Assembly (NCBI GenBank): GCA_038230775.1
Contig: JBBRMQ010000061.1
Span: 1-19,081 of the forward strand
Source of the DNA: JBBRMQ01 sp038230775
GTDB taxonomy: Bacteria; Acidobacteriota; Thermoanaerobaculia; Gp7-AA8
Direction: 5' to 3'
DNA: 19,081 bases
The notes under the pieces: generated by a model
Seen by the model: only the letters and a program-made list of their open reading frames with translations
Databases searched by the model: none
What the model was told of the DNA's origin: nothing
Translations under genes and position numbers: made by a program
Part shown: positions 10,792-18,132 of the stretch, piece by piece
Numbering within the stretch: the stretch's first letter is position 1
Layout of the letters: every line of letters begins with the position of its first letter

Positions 10792-11184
10792 CTACGCCTC
10801 TCCCCCACCGTGCTGCGAAATCGACAATACGTTGCCGTCGGAGTCCTTGAACCACGCCACATGATCTCCGTTCGGTGGCGTCCAGACTCCATGCTCGTCC
10901 TGCTTGAGAAACGGCAGGCCGAACTGCTCGAAATGCACGCCGCGCTGCGTGAGCTCGCGGACGGCGGCATAGATGTCGTCGACCTGCCAGCCGAGGATCG
11001 TGCCTTGCGCGGGTGTGAAGGCTTGCGCCTTGTTGACGCGAACCATTGTTCCGTTCGCATCGAACGCCAGCGCGTAGGTGTCTTCGCTGATCAGGCGGAA
11101 GCCGAGTACGCCGCCATAGAACGCCTTCGCTTTGTCAGGGTTGCTCGTGTTCACGAAACCGACCATCCTCGTCAGGACTGGCAT
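10792..11184 (-). CDS. VOC-family (glyoxalase/bleomycin-resistance-like) protein
   Basis: The 130-aa protein has the paired beta-alpha-beta-beta-beta layout of vicinal-oxygen-chelate proteins. The first half opens with MVGFVNTSNPDKAKAFYGGVLGFRL, here broken as strand, helix (DKAKAFYGGVLGF) and strand (YALAFDANG). The second half has GWQVDDIYAAVREL and ends DHVAWFKDSDGNVLSISQ, the usual 'DPDGN' terminal motif. VOC proteins use metal-bound oxygens for isomerisation, ring cleavage or drug binding. The substrate cannot be told from sequence, and the metal ligands are not the glyoxalase I set. The start is well set by a strong Shine-Dalgarno sequence (GGAGGGAGG, 5 nt before the ATG). The gene lies between a large inverted repeat upstream and palindrome copy 3 downstream. 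Confidence 0.88.
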   Translation of the reverse strand: MPVLTRMVGFVNTSNPDKAKAFYGGVLGFRLISEDTYALAFDANGTMVRVNKAQAFTPAQGTILGWQVDDIYAAVRELTQRGVHFEQFGLPFLKQDEHGVWTPPNGDHVAWFKDSDGNVLSISQHGGGEA

Positions 11185-11189
11185 CGAAT

Positions 11190-11198
11190 CCTCCCTCC
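11190..11198 (-). promoter_or_regulatory. Strong Shine-Dalgarno site of the VOC gene
   Basis: GGAGGGAGG on the minus strand ends 5 nt before the ATG at 11184 and decides that start. It abuts the large inverted repeat at 11201-11291, so folding of the repeat in the mRNA would place a long stem only a few nucleotides upstream of the ribosome-binding site. Confidence 0.75.
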
Positions 11199-11200
11199 TG

Positions 11201-11291
11201 TGTCATTCCGAGCGTAGCGAGGAACCGGTGTGGTGGGGTGGTACGTCGAGCCGCCCGACCACACCGTTCCCTCGCTACGCTCGGGATGACA
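11201..11291. repeat. 91-nt inverted repeat of the TGTCATTCCGAGCG type
   Basis: The arms are 11201-11234 and 11258-11291, beginning TGTCATTCCGAGCGTAGCGA and ending with the complement CGCTACGCTCGGGATGACA. They are complementary over 34 nt with about two offsets (AACCGG against AACGG, T against C). The 23-nt centre starts GGGGTGGT and ends CCGCCCG and can extend the stem. Elements with TCATTCCGAGCG...GCGAGGAA ends are a dispersed class I recognise from many bacterial genomes. It lies between the truncated DUF4337-like fragment and the VOC gene. Confidence 0.88.
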
Positions 11292-11294
11292 ACT

Positions 11295-11387
11295 CTATGC
11301 TACGACGAGCAGCGCGATGATTCCGTTGAAGCGCGACTCCGCGGCGTGCTCCAGCGCCTCCGAAACCTGATCGTTCATGTCGGACAT
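11295..11387 (-). pseudogene. N-terminal remnant of a DUF4337-like membrane protein
   Basis: A 30-codon frame starts at ATG 11387 (a second ATG at 11378 forms an ATGA overlap with the stop of the decarboxylase-like gene) and stops with TAG at 11295-11297. From the second ATG it reads MNDQVSEALEHAAESRFNG and then a hydrophobic run, IIALLVVA. This is how DUF4337 proteins begin: an acidic 'EALEHAxES' helix followed by the first membrane segment of a ~150-190-aa protein. Here the frame ends in the middle of the membrane segment, 4 nt from the end of the 91-nt inverted repeat. I infer that the rest was deleted or replaced when the repeat arrived. A functional small membrane peptide translated by coupling is the alternative. 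Confidence 0.5.
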
Positions 11388-12790
11388 GAGAGTTCTCCAA
11401 CGGCCGCGCGGATGTCTTCGAGAGCCATCTGCATGCGGTCGAGATGCGTGCGGAACGAGACGACGCAGATGCGGATGACGAACCGCCCTTCGAGGATGGT
11501 GCCGGTGAGCATCACGCGTTTGCGCGCGTTAATGCGCTCGATCAAATCGCGGTTGAGCGCGTTCAGGTCCGCGCCTGCTTTCACCAGCCGGAAGGCGACG
11601 ATCGAGAGCTGCGGCTCGGCGACGATCTCGATGCCGTCGATCCGGCGCAGTTCTTCCGTTGCCCAGCGAGTGAGGTCGAGCTTCTCGTCGAGCTGCTGGC
11701 GGAAGACGTCGACCCCGAACATCTTCAGCGGCAGCCACACGCGCAGACCGCGGAAATCGCGCGAAAGCTCCGGCGAAATCTCGCAGAAGTCGACGAAGTC
11801 CTCGTCCTGTTGAAACTGCGGTAAGTACTCCGCGTGCATGCTGTGCGCGCGGCGCAGCGTCCGCGCGTCGCGGACGATCAGGCTGCCGGTACCGTACGGC
11901 TGAAACAGCGTCTTGTGCGGATCGAGGACGATCGAGTCCGCGCGCTCGATGCCGCGCATCGCGGTGCGACCTCGATCGGTCATCACGAAGAACGCGCCGT
12001 AGGCACCATCGACGTGAAACCAGAGCTTCTCGCGTTCGGCGATGTCGGCCAGCGCCGCGAGATCGTCGACCGCACCTGTGGCCACCGTGCCCGCGCTTCC
12101 CGCCACGAGAAACGGCTGCATCCCCGCCGCGCGATCGCGCGCGATCGCCTCCACCACCGCGTTGACGCGAACCCGATAACGATCGTCGCTCGGAACCTCG
12201 CGTACGTTGGCCATCGGAAAACCGGCGATGCTGGCGGCCTTCTGAAATGCGTGATGGATCTGATCGCCGCAGTACATCGTGCCGCGCGAGAAATCGTCGC
12301 CCAGCATCGCTTTGCGCGCGGTGACGAGCGCGATGAACATCGCCATCGATCCGCCCGTCGTCAGCACTCCGCCGCTTCCCTCGCCGTAGCCGGCCATGTC
12401 GCAGAACCAGCGGACGACGTTCGCCTCGATCTGCGCGAGCGCCGGCGCCGCCGCGAAGACACCGACGTAGCGATTGATCGAATCGGCGATCAGATCCGCG
12501 ACTGCAGCATGAAACAGGCCGCCGCCGGGGATGAATGCGAGGTAACCGGGCCCTGGCGCGTTGAACGATCGCGGCGCCGCATCCTTGAAGATGAAGTCGA
12601 TGAGTTTCTCGAACGGCTCGCCATGTTGCGGCGGATGCCGCTCGATCAGCGTTCGCGCGTACTCGGTCGCGCCTTCGACATTCGACGCCGGCTGCGACGG
12701 CAGCGTTGTGATGTGCTCGACGATGTGCCGCATGGCAAGGTTCACCATGCGATGCATCTCGGCGGCGTCAGGCTCGAGTGGGAGTGTCAT
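11375..12790 (-). CDS. PLP-dependent decarboxylase/aminotransferase-like enzyme (group II decarboxylase fold)
   Basis: The 471-aa fold-type I enzyme resembles aromatic-L-amino-acid and related group II decarboxylases. Visible features are the N-terminal substrate loop GPGYLAFIPGG (80-90), the PLP phosphate-contact region TTGGSMAMFIAL (144-155), H180 (DQIHH) likely stacking on the cofactor, D261 in HVDGAYGAF contacting the pyridine nitrogen, and Schiff-base K293 in DPHKTLFQPYGTG. The length is typical of the family. It probably decarboxylates an amino acid in the cytosol; the substrate is not determined, and related bacterial proteins are often labelled simply 'aminotransferase class V/aspartate aminotransferase family'. 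The ATG at 12790 is the only good start, with no strong Shine-Dalgarno site. Palindrome copy 4 lies just upstream. The stop codon overlaps the start of the downstream gene fragment. Confidence 0.88.
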   Translation of the reverse strand: MTLPLEPDAAEMHRMVNLAMRHIVEHITTLPSQPASNVEGATEYARTLIERHPPQHGEPFEKLIDFIFKDAAPRSFNAPGPGYLAFIPGGGLFHAAVADLIADSINRYVGVFAAAPALAQIEANVVRWFCDMAGYGEGSGGVLTTGGSMAMFIALVTARKAMLGDDFSRGTMYCGDQIHHAFQKAASIAGFPMANVREVPSDDRYRVRVNAVVEAIARDRAAGMQPFLVAGSAGTVATGAVDDLAALADIAEREKLWFHVDGAYGAFFVMTDRGRTAMRGIERADSIVLDPHKTLFQPYGTGSLIVRDARTLRRAHSMHAEYLPQFQQDEDFVDFCEISPELSRDFRGLRVWLPLKMFGVDVFRQQLDEKLDLTRWATEELRRIDGIEIVAEPQLSIVAFRLVKAGADLNALNRDLIERINARKRVMLTGTILEGRFVIRICVVSFRTHLDRMQMALEDIRAAVGELSCPT

Positions 12791-12806
12791 TCAATTAGTT
12801 GCCGAT

Positions 12807-12858
12807 GTGTGGGGCCAGCCCTCCGGCTGGCCGGCCAGTCAGAGGACTGGCCCCGCAC
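12807..12858. repeat. 52-nt double-hairpin palindrome, copy 4 (diverged right half)
   Basis: The left half is intact (GTGTGGGG, then GGCCAGCC-CTCC-GGCTGGCC), but the right half has several changes: GGCCAGTC-AGAG-GACTGGCC and end CCCCGCAC. The right-half changes are paired within its own hairpin (GTC against GAC), so the small hairpin is preserved although the long 26-bp stem is weakened. It lies between the M13 peptidase stop (38 nt away) and the start of the decarboxylase-like gene, both on the minus strand. Confidence 0.88.
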
Positions 12859-12896
12859 TCGCCTACCGGCAACCGGCACTTCTCATCTACGAAGAC

Positions 12897-14978
12897 CTAC
12901 CAGATCGCGCATCTCTTCGCTTCTTCGCGCACCATCTTCGAACCATTCCCGCAGCCAAACGCCTTCTGGAACGCGGGCATGTTCTGCACCGTCCCGTTGA
13001 CGCGGAACGGACCCTGCGCATGCGGATCGACCAGTGCGCGGCGTGTCTGCTCCTGCGCCGCCATGTTCTCGCCCCACACCTGCGCGAATCCGAGGAAGAA
13101 GCGCTGCTCGGGAGTGAAGCCGTCGATCGACTTTCGCTGCTTTCCTTCGAGCGACTTCTCGTACGCACGCAGCGCGAGCGTTGCGCCGCCGAGGTCGGCG
13201 ATGGCTTCGCCCTGGACAAGCTCACCTTTGGTATTGATTCCCGACGCCACGTTGAACTCGCTGTACTCGTTCACGATGCATTGCGCCTTCGACTTGAAAT
13301 TCGTCAAGTCTTCCGGTGACCACCAGTTGACGAGATGTCCCTGCGCGTCGAACTTCGAGCCCTGATCGTCGAAGCCATGCGTCATCTCGTGTCCGATGAC
13401 GGTCCCGATGCCGCCGTAGTTGTAAGCATCATCCGCATTCGGATCGTAGAACGGCGGCTGCAGGATGCCCGCCGGGAACGTGATGTTGTTCTGCGGCGGG
13501 TTGTAGCCGGCGTTGACCGTCGGCGGCGTGAAGAATCCCCACTCGTTCGGATCGTCAGGCTTGCCGATGCGGCTCAGGTTGCGCGCGCGGGCGAAACGCG
13601 CCGACGCGTAGAGATCGCTGAGATACGAATCGCGATTGACGGTCAGCGCGCTGTAGTCCGTCCACTTGTCCGGATACCCGATGCGGCGCTGGAACGCGTT
13701 GAGCTTCGCCAGCGCGTTCGTCTTGGTCTGCGCGCCCATCCAGGTCAGCGTCGGAATGTCCTCGCGCAGCGCGGCGATGAGGTTCTCGATGAGCTGATTC
13801 ATCTTTGCTTTCGCTTCGGGCGTGAAGTTGCGGCGGACGTACTCCTGGCCGAGAAGCTGGCCGATGTTGGCGTCGGTGGCGCGGACGCAGCGCTTCCAAC
13901 GATCCTGCTGCTGCTGCGTGCCGCTCAGGATGCGCGAGTTGAAGTTGAAGTCTTCGTCGACGAAGACCTTCGGCAGCGCGTTCGCCGCGTCGTCGATGAC
14001 TTTCCAGCGCAGATAGGCCTTCCAGTCTTCCAGCGGCACGTCCGTGAGCATCTGGTTGACGGCCTTGATGTAGTTCGGCTGCGAAACGTTCACGCTCGTG
14101 ACGCTGACGTTCGCGGCGTTCATGTAGCCGCTCCAGTCGACGTTCGGCGCCATGGTGGAGAGGTCCGAGACGGTGGTGATGTGATAGATGTTCTCCGGCT
14201 TGCGCGCCTCGATGCGGGGCAGCGTGGCCTGCGCCATTTTGGTCTCGATCGAGAGGATGCGATCCGCTTCCGAGTGCGAGATCGACGCGTCCTCACCGGC
14301 CAGCGTCATCATCTTCGCGACATGGTCAACGTATTGACCACGGTAGGTCTTGAAACGGTCGTCTTCGCTGAGGTAGTAGTCGCGGTCCGGAAGTCCCAGC
14401 GCGCCGGTGCCCAGTTGCGCGATGATCATCTTGCTGTTCTTGAAGTCGTTGCCGCCGCCGAAGCGGAACAGCGATCCGACGCCTTCACCGTGCAGCCGTG
14501 CGATCTCCGACATCAGCGCTGTGCGATCGGTGATGGCGTTAATGCGATTCAGCTCCGGCTGGATTCCTGACATACCGGCGGTCTCGATGGCCGTCTCGTT
14601 CATGCAGGCGGCGTAGAAGTCGCCCACTTTCTGCTCCAGACTTCCCGGCGCGGCGTTCGTCATCGCGGAGTCCTGCTCGAGGATCTGGCGCAACTGCTCG
14701 CGATTGCGCTCCGCGACTTCCTCGAAACGTCCGAAGCGAGCGTGCTGCGGATCGAGCGGATGCGTCCTGCGCCAGTTGCCCGTGACGTACGAGTAGAAGT
14801 CGTCGCACGGCTTCACCGTCGTGTCCATGGCGGTGAGATCAAAGCCGTGGTCGCCGAGGAAGGGTTTGGCGGCGGTGGGCTGGGGAGCGGTTTGCTGCGT
14901 GATCGTTGGCGTCCTGGTGGTGTTGGTGGAACATGAAATCGCGAGAACAAGGATCGCGGCTGGCAGGATACGGCGCAT
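12897..14978 (-). CDS. M13-family (neprilysin/PepO-like) zinc metallopeptidase, lipoprotein
   Basis: The 693-aa protein begins with a lipoprotein-type signal (RRILPAAILVLAIS, then C16), so it is probably membrane-anchored outside the cytoplasm. A Thr/Pro-rich spacer leads to the peptidase starting near FDLTAMDTTVKPCDDFYSYVTGNW (46-69). The M13 signature is complete: zinc site HEMTH (530-534), third ligand E591 with D595 in GEAIADLGG, and the substrate-positioning NA of VNAGYNPPQN (488-497), where the family usually has NAYYN. The C-terminus ends, as in the family, with RVNGTVQNMPAFQKAFGC and CAIW. It degrades peptides of roughly up to 40 residues in known relatives; the target here is unknown. 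A strong Shine-Dalgarno sequence (AGGAGGA) precedes the ATG. It is divergent from the amino-acid permease gene, which fits peptide breakdown plus uptake (inference). Confidence 0.94.
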   Translation of the reverse strand: MRRILPAAILVLAISCSTNTTRTPTITQQTAPQPTAAKPFLGDHGFDLTAMDTTVKPCDDFYSYVTGNWRRTHPLDPQHARFGRFEEVAERNREQLRQILEQDSAMTNAAPGSLEQKVGDFYAACMNETAIETAGMSGIQPELNRINAITDRTALMSEIARLHGEGVGSLFRFGGGNDFKNSKMIIAQLGTGALGLPDRDYYLSEDDRFKTYRGQYVDHVAKMMTLAGEDASISHSEADRILSIETKMAQATLPRIEARKPENIYHITTVSDLSTMAPNVDWSGYMNAANVSVTSVNVSQPNYIKAVNQMLTDVPLEDWKAYLRWKVIDDAANALPKVFVDEDFNFNSRILSGTQQQQDRWKRCVRATDANIGQLLGQEYVRRNFTPEAKAKMNQLIENLIAALREDIPTLTWMGAQTKTNALAKLNAFQRRIGYPDKWTDYSALTVNRDSYLSDLYASARFARARNLSRIGKPDDPNEWGFFTPPTVNAGYNPPQNNITFPAGILQPPFYDPNADDAYNYGGIGTVIGHEMTHGFDDQGSKFDAQGHLVNWWSPEDLTNFKSKAQCIVNEYSEFNVASGINTKGELVQGEAIADLGGATLALRAYEKSLEGKQRKSIDGFTPEQRFFLGFAQVWGENMAAQEQTRRALVDPHAQGPFRVNGTVQNMPAFQKAFGCGNGSKMVREEAKRCAIW

Positions 14979-14981
14979 GAA

Positions 14982-14988
14982 TCCTCCT
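14982..14988 (-). promoter_or_regulatory. Strong Shine-Dalgarno site of the M13 peptidase gene
   Basis: AGGAGGA on the minus strand lies 3 nt (ttc) before the ATG at 14978. It confirms this start. It is one of only two strong Shine-Dalgarno sites in the window, the other belonging to the VOC gene. Confidence 0.75.
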
Positions 14989-15034
14989 AAATAGATGGGG
15001 GCGCAATGATAGACGAATCTGCGGTTGTGCTTCT

Positions 15035-15090
15035 GTGTGAGGACCGGCTTCAGCCGGTCACCCTTGACCGGCTAAAGCCGGTCCTCACAC
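15035..15090. repeat. 56-nt palindrome of a second family, same double-hairpin architecture
   Basis: Two 26-nt arms (15035-15060 and 15065-15090) complement each other with one mismatch around a CCCT loop. The ends are GTGTGAGG and CCTCACAC, and each arm folds alone as GACCGGCT-NN-AGCCGGTC. A third partial arm (AAGCCGGTCCTCAC) follows at 15097-15110. It sits in the divergent gap between the M13 peptidase and permease genes. Near-identical 12-mers (GCAAYGATAGAC) flank it at 15003-15014 and 15117-15128. Confidence 0.9.
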
Positions 15091-15136
15091 TGAAGCAAGC
15101 CGGTCCTCACGCAGAAGCAACGATAGACTTCGCGAC

Positions 15137-16465
15137 ATGAGCGAACTTCGCCGCGAAATCGGCCTCTGGCGCGGAATCGCGCTCAACATGATCGACATGG
15201 TCGGGATCGGACCATTCATCACGATCCCGCTCATCCTCTCGGCCATGGGCGGCGCGCGCGGAATGCTGGCCTGGGTTCTCGGCGGCCTGCTCGCGATTTC
15301 GGACGGACTGGTCACCGCGGAGCTGTCCGCCGAGCTTCCCGGCGCGGGAGGCTCGTACGTCTTCCTGCGCCACGCGTACGGCCGCGCCGGAAGGCTGATC
15401 TCGTTCCTCTTTCTCTTTCAGATTTTGTTTTCCGCACCGCTGTCGATGGCGTCGGGCTGCATCGGATTCGCGAATTACCTGCCGGTTCTTCTGCCCGCGG
15501 CCGCGAATCACGTCGGCGTCGTGGCCAGTGCGGTCTGCATCATCACCACGCTTCTGTTGTTGCGGCGCATCGAGGCCATCGGCAAGTTCTCGGTTTTGCT
15601 ATGGGCGGGCGTGATGGCCACGCTGGCGATCGTGATCGTGGCCGGGCTGCCTCATCTCAAGCTCGATGCGTTCGCGTTCTGGCACGCCACGCGGCTCGAC
15701 AACGCGGCGGGCTACTCCGGCCTCGGCGTCGCCCTCATCTACGCCGTCTACGACTACCTCGGCTACTACAACATCTGTTACATCGGCGACGAAGTGCGCG
15801 ATCCGACGCGCACGATTCCGCGCGTCATCGTGATCTCGATTCTCGCCATCGGCGCGATCTACCTGGTGATGAACGCCTGCATCATCTCGGTGATGCCGAT
15901 GCAGCAGGCGATGACGTCAAAGGCCGTCGTCGGCGATTACCTGGCCATCCTCCTCGGGCCACGCGCGGCGCAGTGGATCTCGATCCTGATTCTGTGGACG
16001 GCCTTCGCGTCGATCTTCTCGCTGATGCTTGGCTACTCGCGCATCCTGTACGCCGCGGCCCGCGACGGAAACTTCTTCCGCATCTTCTCGAAACTGCACG
16101 CCACCCAGGCGCATCCCTATGTCGCCACGCTTTTCCTCGGCGCCATCGCCACGATCTTCTGCCAGATCCCACTCAAGAACGTGCTGCAGGCGATCCTCTC
16201 GATCCGCGCGATCATCCCGTTCATGGCGCAGATCACCGGCGCCGTGATCCTGCGCGTGCGCGAGCCCCAGCGTCCGCGCCCATTCCGCATGTGGCTCTAC
16301 CCGATTCCAGCAATCGTCGCGTTAGGCCTGTGGAGCTACGTGGTGATCTCGCCGCAGAAAGGTTTGAAAGTCGGCGGGCTGTACGTCATCGCGGCGGGCA
16401 CCTTGTTCTTCTTTGTGCGGATGGCCATCGAGAAGCGGATGAAGCCTGTGGGAGAGGCTGAATGA
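15137..16465 (+). CDS. APC-superfamily amino-acid permease
   Basis: The 442-aa, strongly hydrophobic protein has about 12 predicted membrane helices. Family landmarks are the unwound first helix with GIGPFITIP (22-30), GAGGSYVFLRHAYG in helix 2-3 (70-83), the conserved loop YIGDEVRDPTRTIPR (~215-229) after helix 6, and ARDGNFFRIFSKLH (~309-322) after helix 8. It probably carries amino acids across the inner membrane by symport or exchange; the substrate cannot be assigned. The start ATG at 15137 follows a TAGACT hexamer by 7 nt, with no Shine-Dalgarno site, so a very short leader is possible. The C-terminal codons and the stop lie in a ~22-nt tandem duplication. Confidence 0.92.
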   Translation: MSELRREIGLWRGIALNMIDMVGIGPFITIPLILSAMGGARGMLAWVLGGLLAISDGLVTAELSAELPGAGGSYVFLRHAYGRAGRLISFLFLFQILFSAPLSMASGCIGFANYLPVLLPAAANHVGVVASAVCIITTLLLLRRIEAIGKFSVLLWAGVMATLAIVIVAGLPHLKLDAFAFWHATRLDNAAGYSGLGVALIYAVYDYLGYYNICYIGDEVRDPTRTIPRVIVISILAIGAIYLVMNACIISVMPMQQAMTSKAVVGDYLAILLGPRAAQWISILILWTAFASIFSLMLGYSRILYAAARDGNFFRIFSKLHATQAHPYVATLFLGAIATIFCQIPLKNVLQAILSIRAIIPFMAQITGAVILRVREPQRPRPFRMWLYPIPAIVALGLWSYVVISPQKGLKVGGLYVIAAGTLFFFVRMAIEKRMKPVGEAE

Positions 16466-16489
16466 GGCCTGTGGGAAAAGGCTGAATGA
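16444..16489. repeat. Tandem duplication across the permease stop codon
   Basis: GCCTGTGGGAGAGGCTGAATGA (16444-16465) is followed at 16467-16489 by a near copy, GCCTGTGGGAAAAGGCTGAATGA. The first copy encodes the last permease codons and its TGA. The second copy runs into the left arm of the large hairpin. Slippage or repeat insertion with a short flanking duplication could explain it. Confidence 0.7.
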
Positions 16490-16644
16490 AGAATTTCGAA
16501 TTTCGAATGAAGAATTGAGAAAGATGCCTCGAACCAGAATGCAGAATGCAGAATGCGGAATTTTGAAGAGCACTCATTCTGCATTCTGCATTCTGCATTC
16601 ATTCTGAATTCTTCATTCGAAATTCGAAATTCTTCATTCAGCCT
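16479..16644. repeat. ~166-nt compound hairpin with nested 7-nt tandem units
   Basis: The outer arms, 16479-16516 and 16607-16644, are perfectly complementary over 38 nt and rich in GAATGAAGAATTTCG-type sequence. Inside, three CAGAATG units (16535-16555) are exactly complementary to three CATTCTG units (16575-16595) around a 19-nt loop. AT content is far above the surrounding genes. It lies between the permease and serine hydrolase genes, which share a strand, and fills nearly all of that gap. Confidence 0.92.
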
Positions 16645-16660
16645 CTCGGCCGCGCACGAT

Positions 16661-16666
16661 TAGAAT
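16661..16666 (+). promoter_or_regulatory. Possible -10 box of the serine hydrolase gene
   Basis: TAGAAT differs from TATAAT at one position and ends 5 nt before the ATG at 16672. If real, transcription would begin at or beside the start codon (leaderless). No Shine-Dalgarno site is present, which is consistent. No good -35 box is found, so support is weak. Confidence 0.25.
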
Positions 16667-16671
16667 GCCGC

Positions 16672-18132
16672 ATGCGCCGCCTCGCGATTGCACTCGTCTT
16701 CTTTGCTTCATCGGCATCCGCACAATACGACGATCTCGTCAGCGCCACCTACACGAAGTGGCAGATCCCCGCGGTGGTCGTGGCGGTCGTCCAGAACGAC
16801 CGCGTCGTCTATCTGAAAGCGCTCGGCGTCAAGGAGCTGGGCAAGCCCGATCCGGTCACGCCGGACACGCTCTTCGAGATCGGATCGACCACCAAGGCCT
16901 TCACCACCACGGCGATGGCGATGCTCGTCGATGACAAGAAGATGACCTTCGACGATCCGGTGCGCAAGCATCTCGAGTACTTCCACCTCTCCGACCCGTG
17001 CGCCGATGCGCTGGTGACGATGCGCGACATCACCTCGCATCGCACCGGTCTCTCGCGTCACGACGAGCTGTGGGACTACGACAACGTCGCGACGCGTGAG
17101 CAGATCATCCGCACGATGGCCACCGAGAAGCTCACCAAGCCGTTTCGCAGCGCGTATCAGTACAACAACATCATGTTCACCGCGGCCGGCGAAGCGGTGG
17201 CACACGCGGCCGGTATGCCGTGGCAGGACTTCGTCCGCACGCGGATCTTCGTGCCGCTCGGCATGAACCACACGCGCACGACGGTCGCCGAGTGGAACGC
17301 CGCGGACCACGCGACGGGACACAGATACGATTCGAAAACGGGAGTGATGACGCCGCGCTCGTTCGAGGATAGCGACAACATCGGCCCCGCCGGCGTGATC
17401 AAGTCGTCCGGCCGTGACCTGGCGCAGTGGCTGCGGTTCCAACTGGCGAACGGCGTCATCGACGGAAAGCGCCTGGTGTCCGCCGACTCGTTGCAGGAGA
17501 CGAAGTCGCCGCAGATGGTGATTCCGATGACGGAGTCGACGCGGGAGATCCTCCCCGAGACCAACATCCTCACCTACGGGCTCGGCTGGAACATTTCGGA
17601 TTACCGCGGCGAGCTGCTCGTCTCTCACGGCGGCGCGTTGAACAGTTTTCGCACGCAGGTGGCTCTGCTGCCGAAGCGCAACGCCGGCGTGGTGACGATC
17701 ACGAACGTCGCACGCGGGACCGCGATCATCGCGCTGCGCAACGCCATCCTCGATCGCTTGTTAGGCGGCGCCACGCGCGACTGGAATGCGTACATCATGG
17801 ACCTCGACAAGCGCGGCGACGCCAAGGACGAGGCCGAAAAGAATGAGCGGCTCGCGAAGCACCATGCCGGCACGCATCCGTCACGCGACCTGCAGGCGTA
17901 CGCCGGTGCGTACGAGAGCGCATCGTACGGACGCGCGACGGTGACCCTGGAGAACGGTGCATTGCGATTGCAATGGCATCGCGTCAACGCACCGCTGACG
18001 CACGTGCAGTTCGACACGTTCAACGCCACCGACGAGCCCGACGGACTGGACGAAGACGTCCGGTTCCAGCTCGGTCCTGACGGCGAGGTGAAGACGATGA
18101 CGTTCTTCGGCGAGGATTTCACGAAGAAGTGA
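16672..18132 (+). CDS. Secreted beta-lactamase-like serine hydrolase (class C/PBP4* type) with C-terminal DUF3471
   Basis: The 486-aa protein has a signal peptide (1-17, ASSASA|QYDD). The beta-lactamase/transpeptidase-like domain (~22-365) carries S72-T-T-K75 (SxxK nucleophile), Y164-N-N166 (YxN) and H319-G-G (HxG), so the catalytic set is complete. A highly charged linker (KRGDAKDEAEKNE, ~380-395) leads to a small C-terminal beta domain of the DUF3471 type (~400-486; 'YAGAYES...VTLENGALRLQW'). Such enzymes act outside the cytoplasm on peptides or esters. Beta-lactam resistance should not be assumed. The ATG at 16672 directly precedes the signal peptide. The stop codon overlaps the GTG of the next gene by 4 nt, so the two are probably translated together. 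Confidence 0.92.
   Translation: MRRLAIALVFFASSASAQYDDLVSATYTKWQIPAVVVAVVQNDRVVYLKALGVKELGKPDPVTPDTLFEIGSTTKAFTTTAMAMLVDDKKMTFDDPVRKHLEYFHLSDPCADALVTMRDITSHRTGLSRHDELWDYDNVATREQIIRTMATEKLTKPFRSAYQYNNIMFTAAGEAVAHAAGMPWQDFVRTRIFVPLGMNHTRTTVAEWNAADHATGHRYDSKTGVMTPRSFEDSDNIGPAGVIKSSGRDLAQWLRFQLANGVIDGKRLVSADSLQETKSPQMVIPMTESTREILPETNILTYGLGWNISDYRGELLVSHGGALNSFRTQVALLPKRNAGVVTITNVARGTAIIALRNAILDRLLGGATRDWNAYIMDLDKRGDAKDEAEKNERLAKHHAGTHPSRDLQAYAGAYESASYGRATVTLENGALRLQWHRVNAPLTHVQFDTFNATDEPDGLDEDVRFQLGPDGEVKTMTFFGEDFTKK

Noticed and set aside
12897..14978. Plus-strand 411-codon frame (13335-14570) as a gene
   Set aside because: It is antisense to the M13 peptidase, whose HEMTH zinc site, signal peptide and ribosome-binding site are all present.
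15035..15110. CRISPR-like array
   Set aside because: Only two and a half arms, arranged as an inverted repeat with no unique spacers and no cas genes nearby.
16672..18132. True beta-lactamase resistance gene
   Set aside because: The fold and SxxK/YxN/HxG residues are shared by many peptidases and esterases, and the DUF3471 tail is not typical of class C beta-lactamases.
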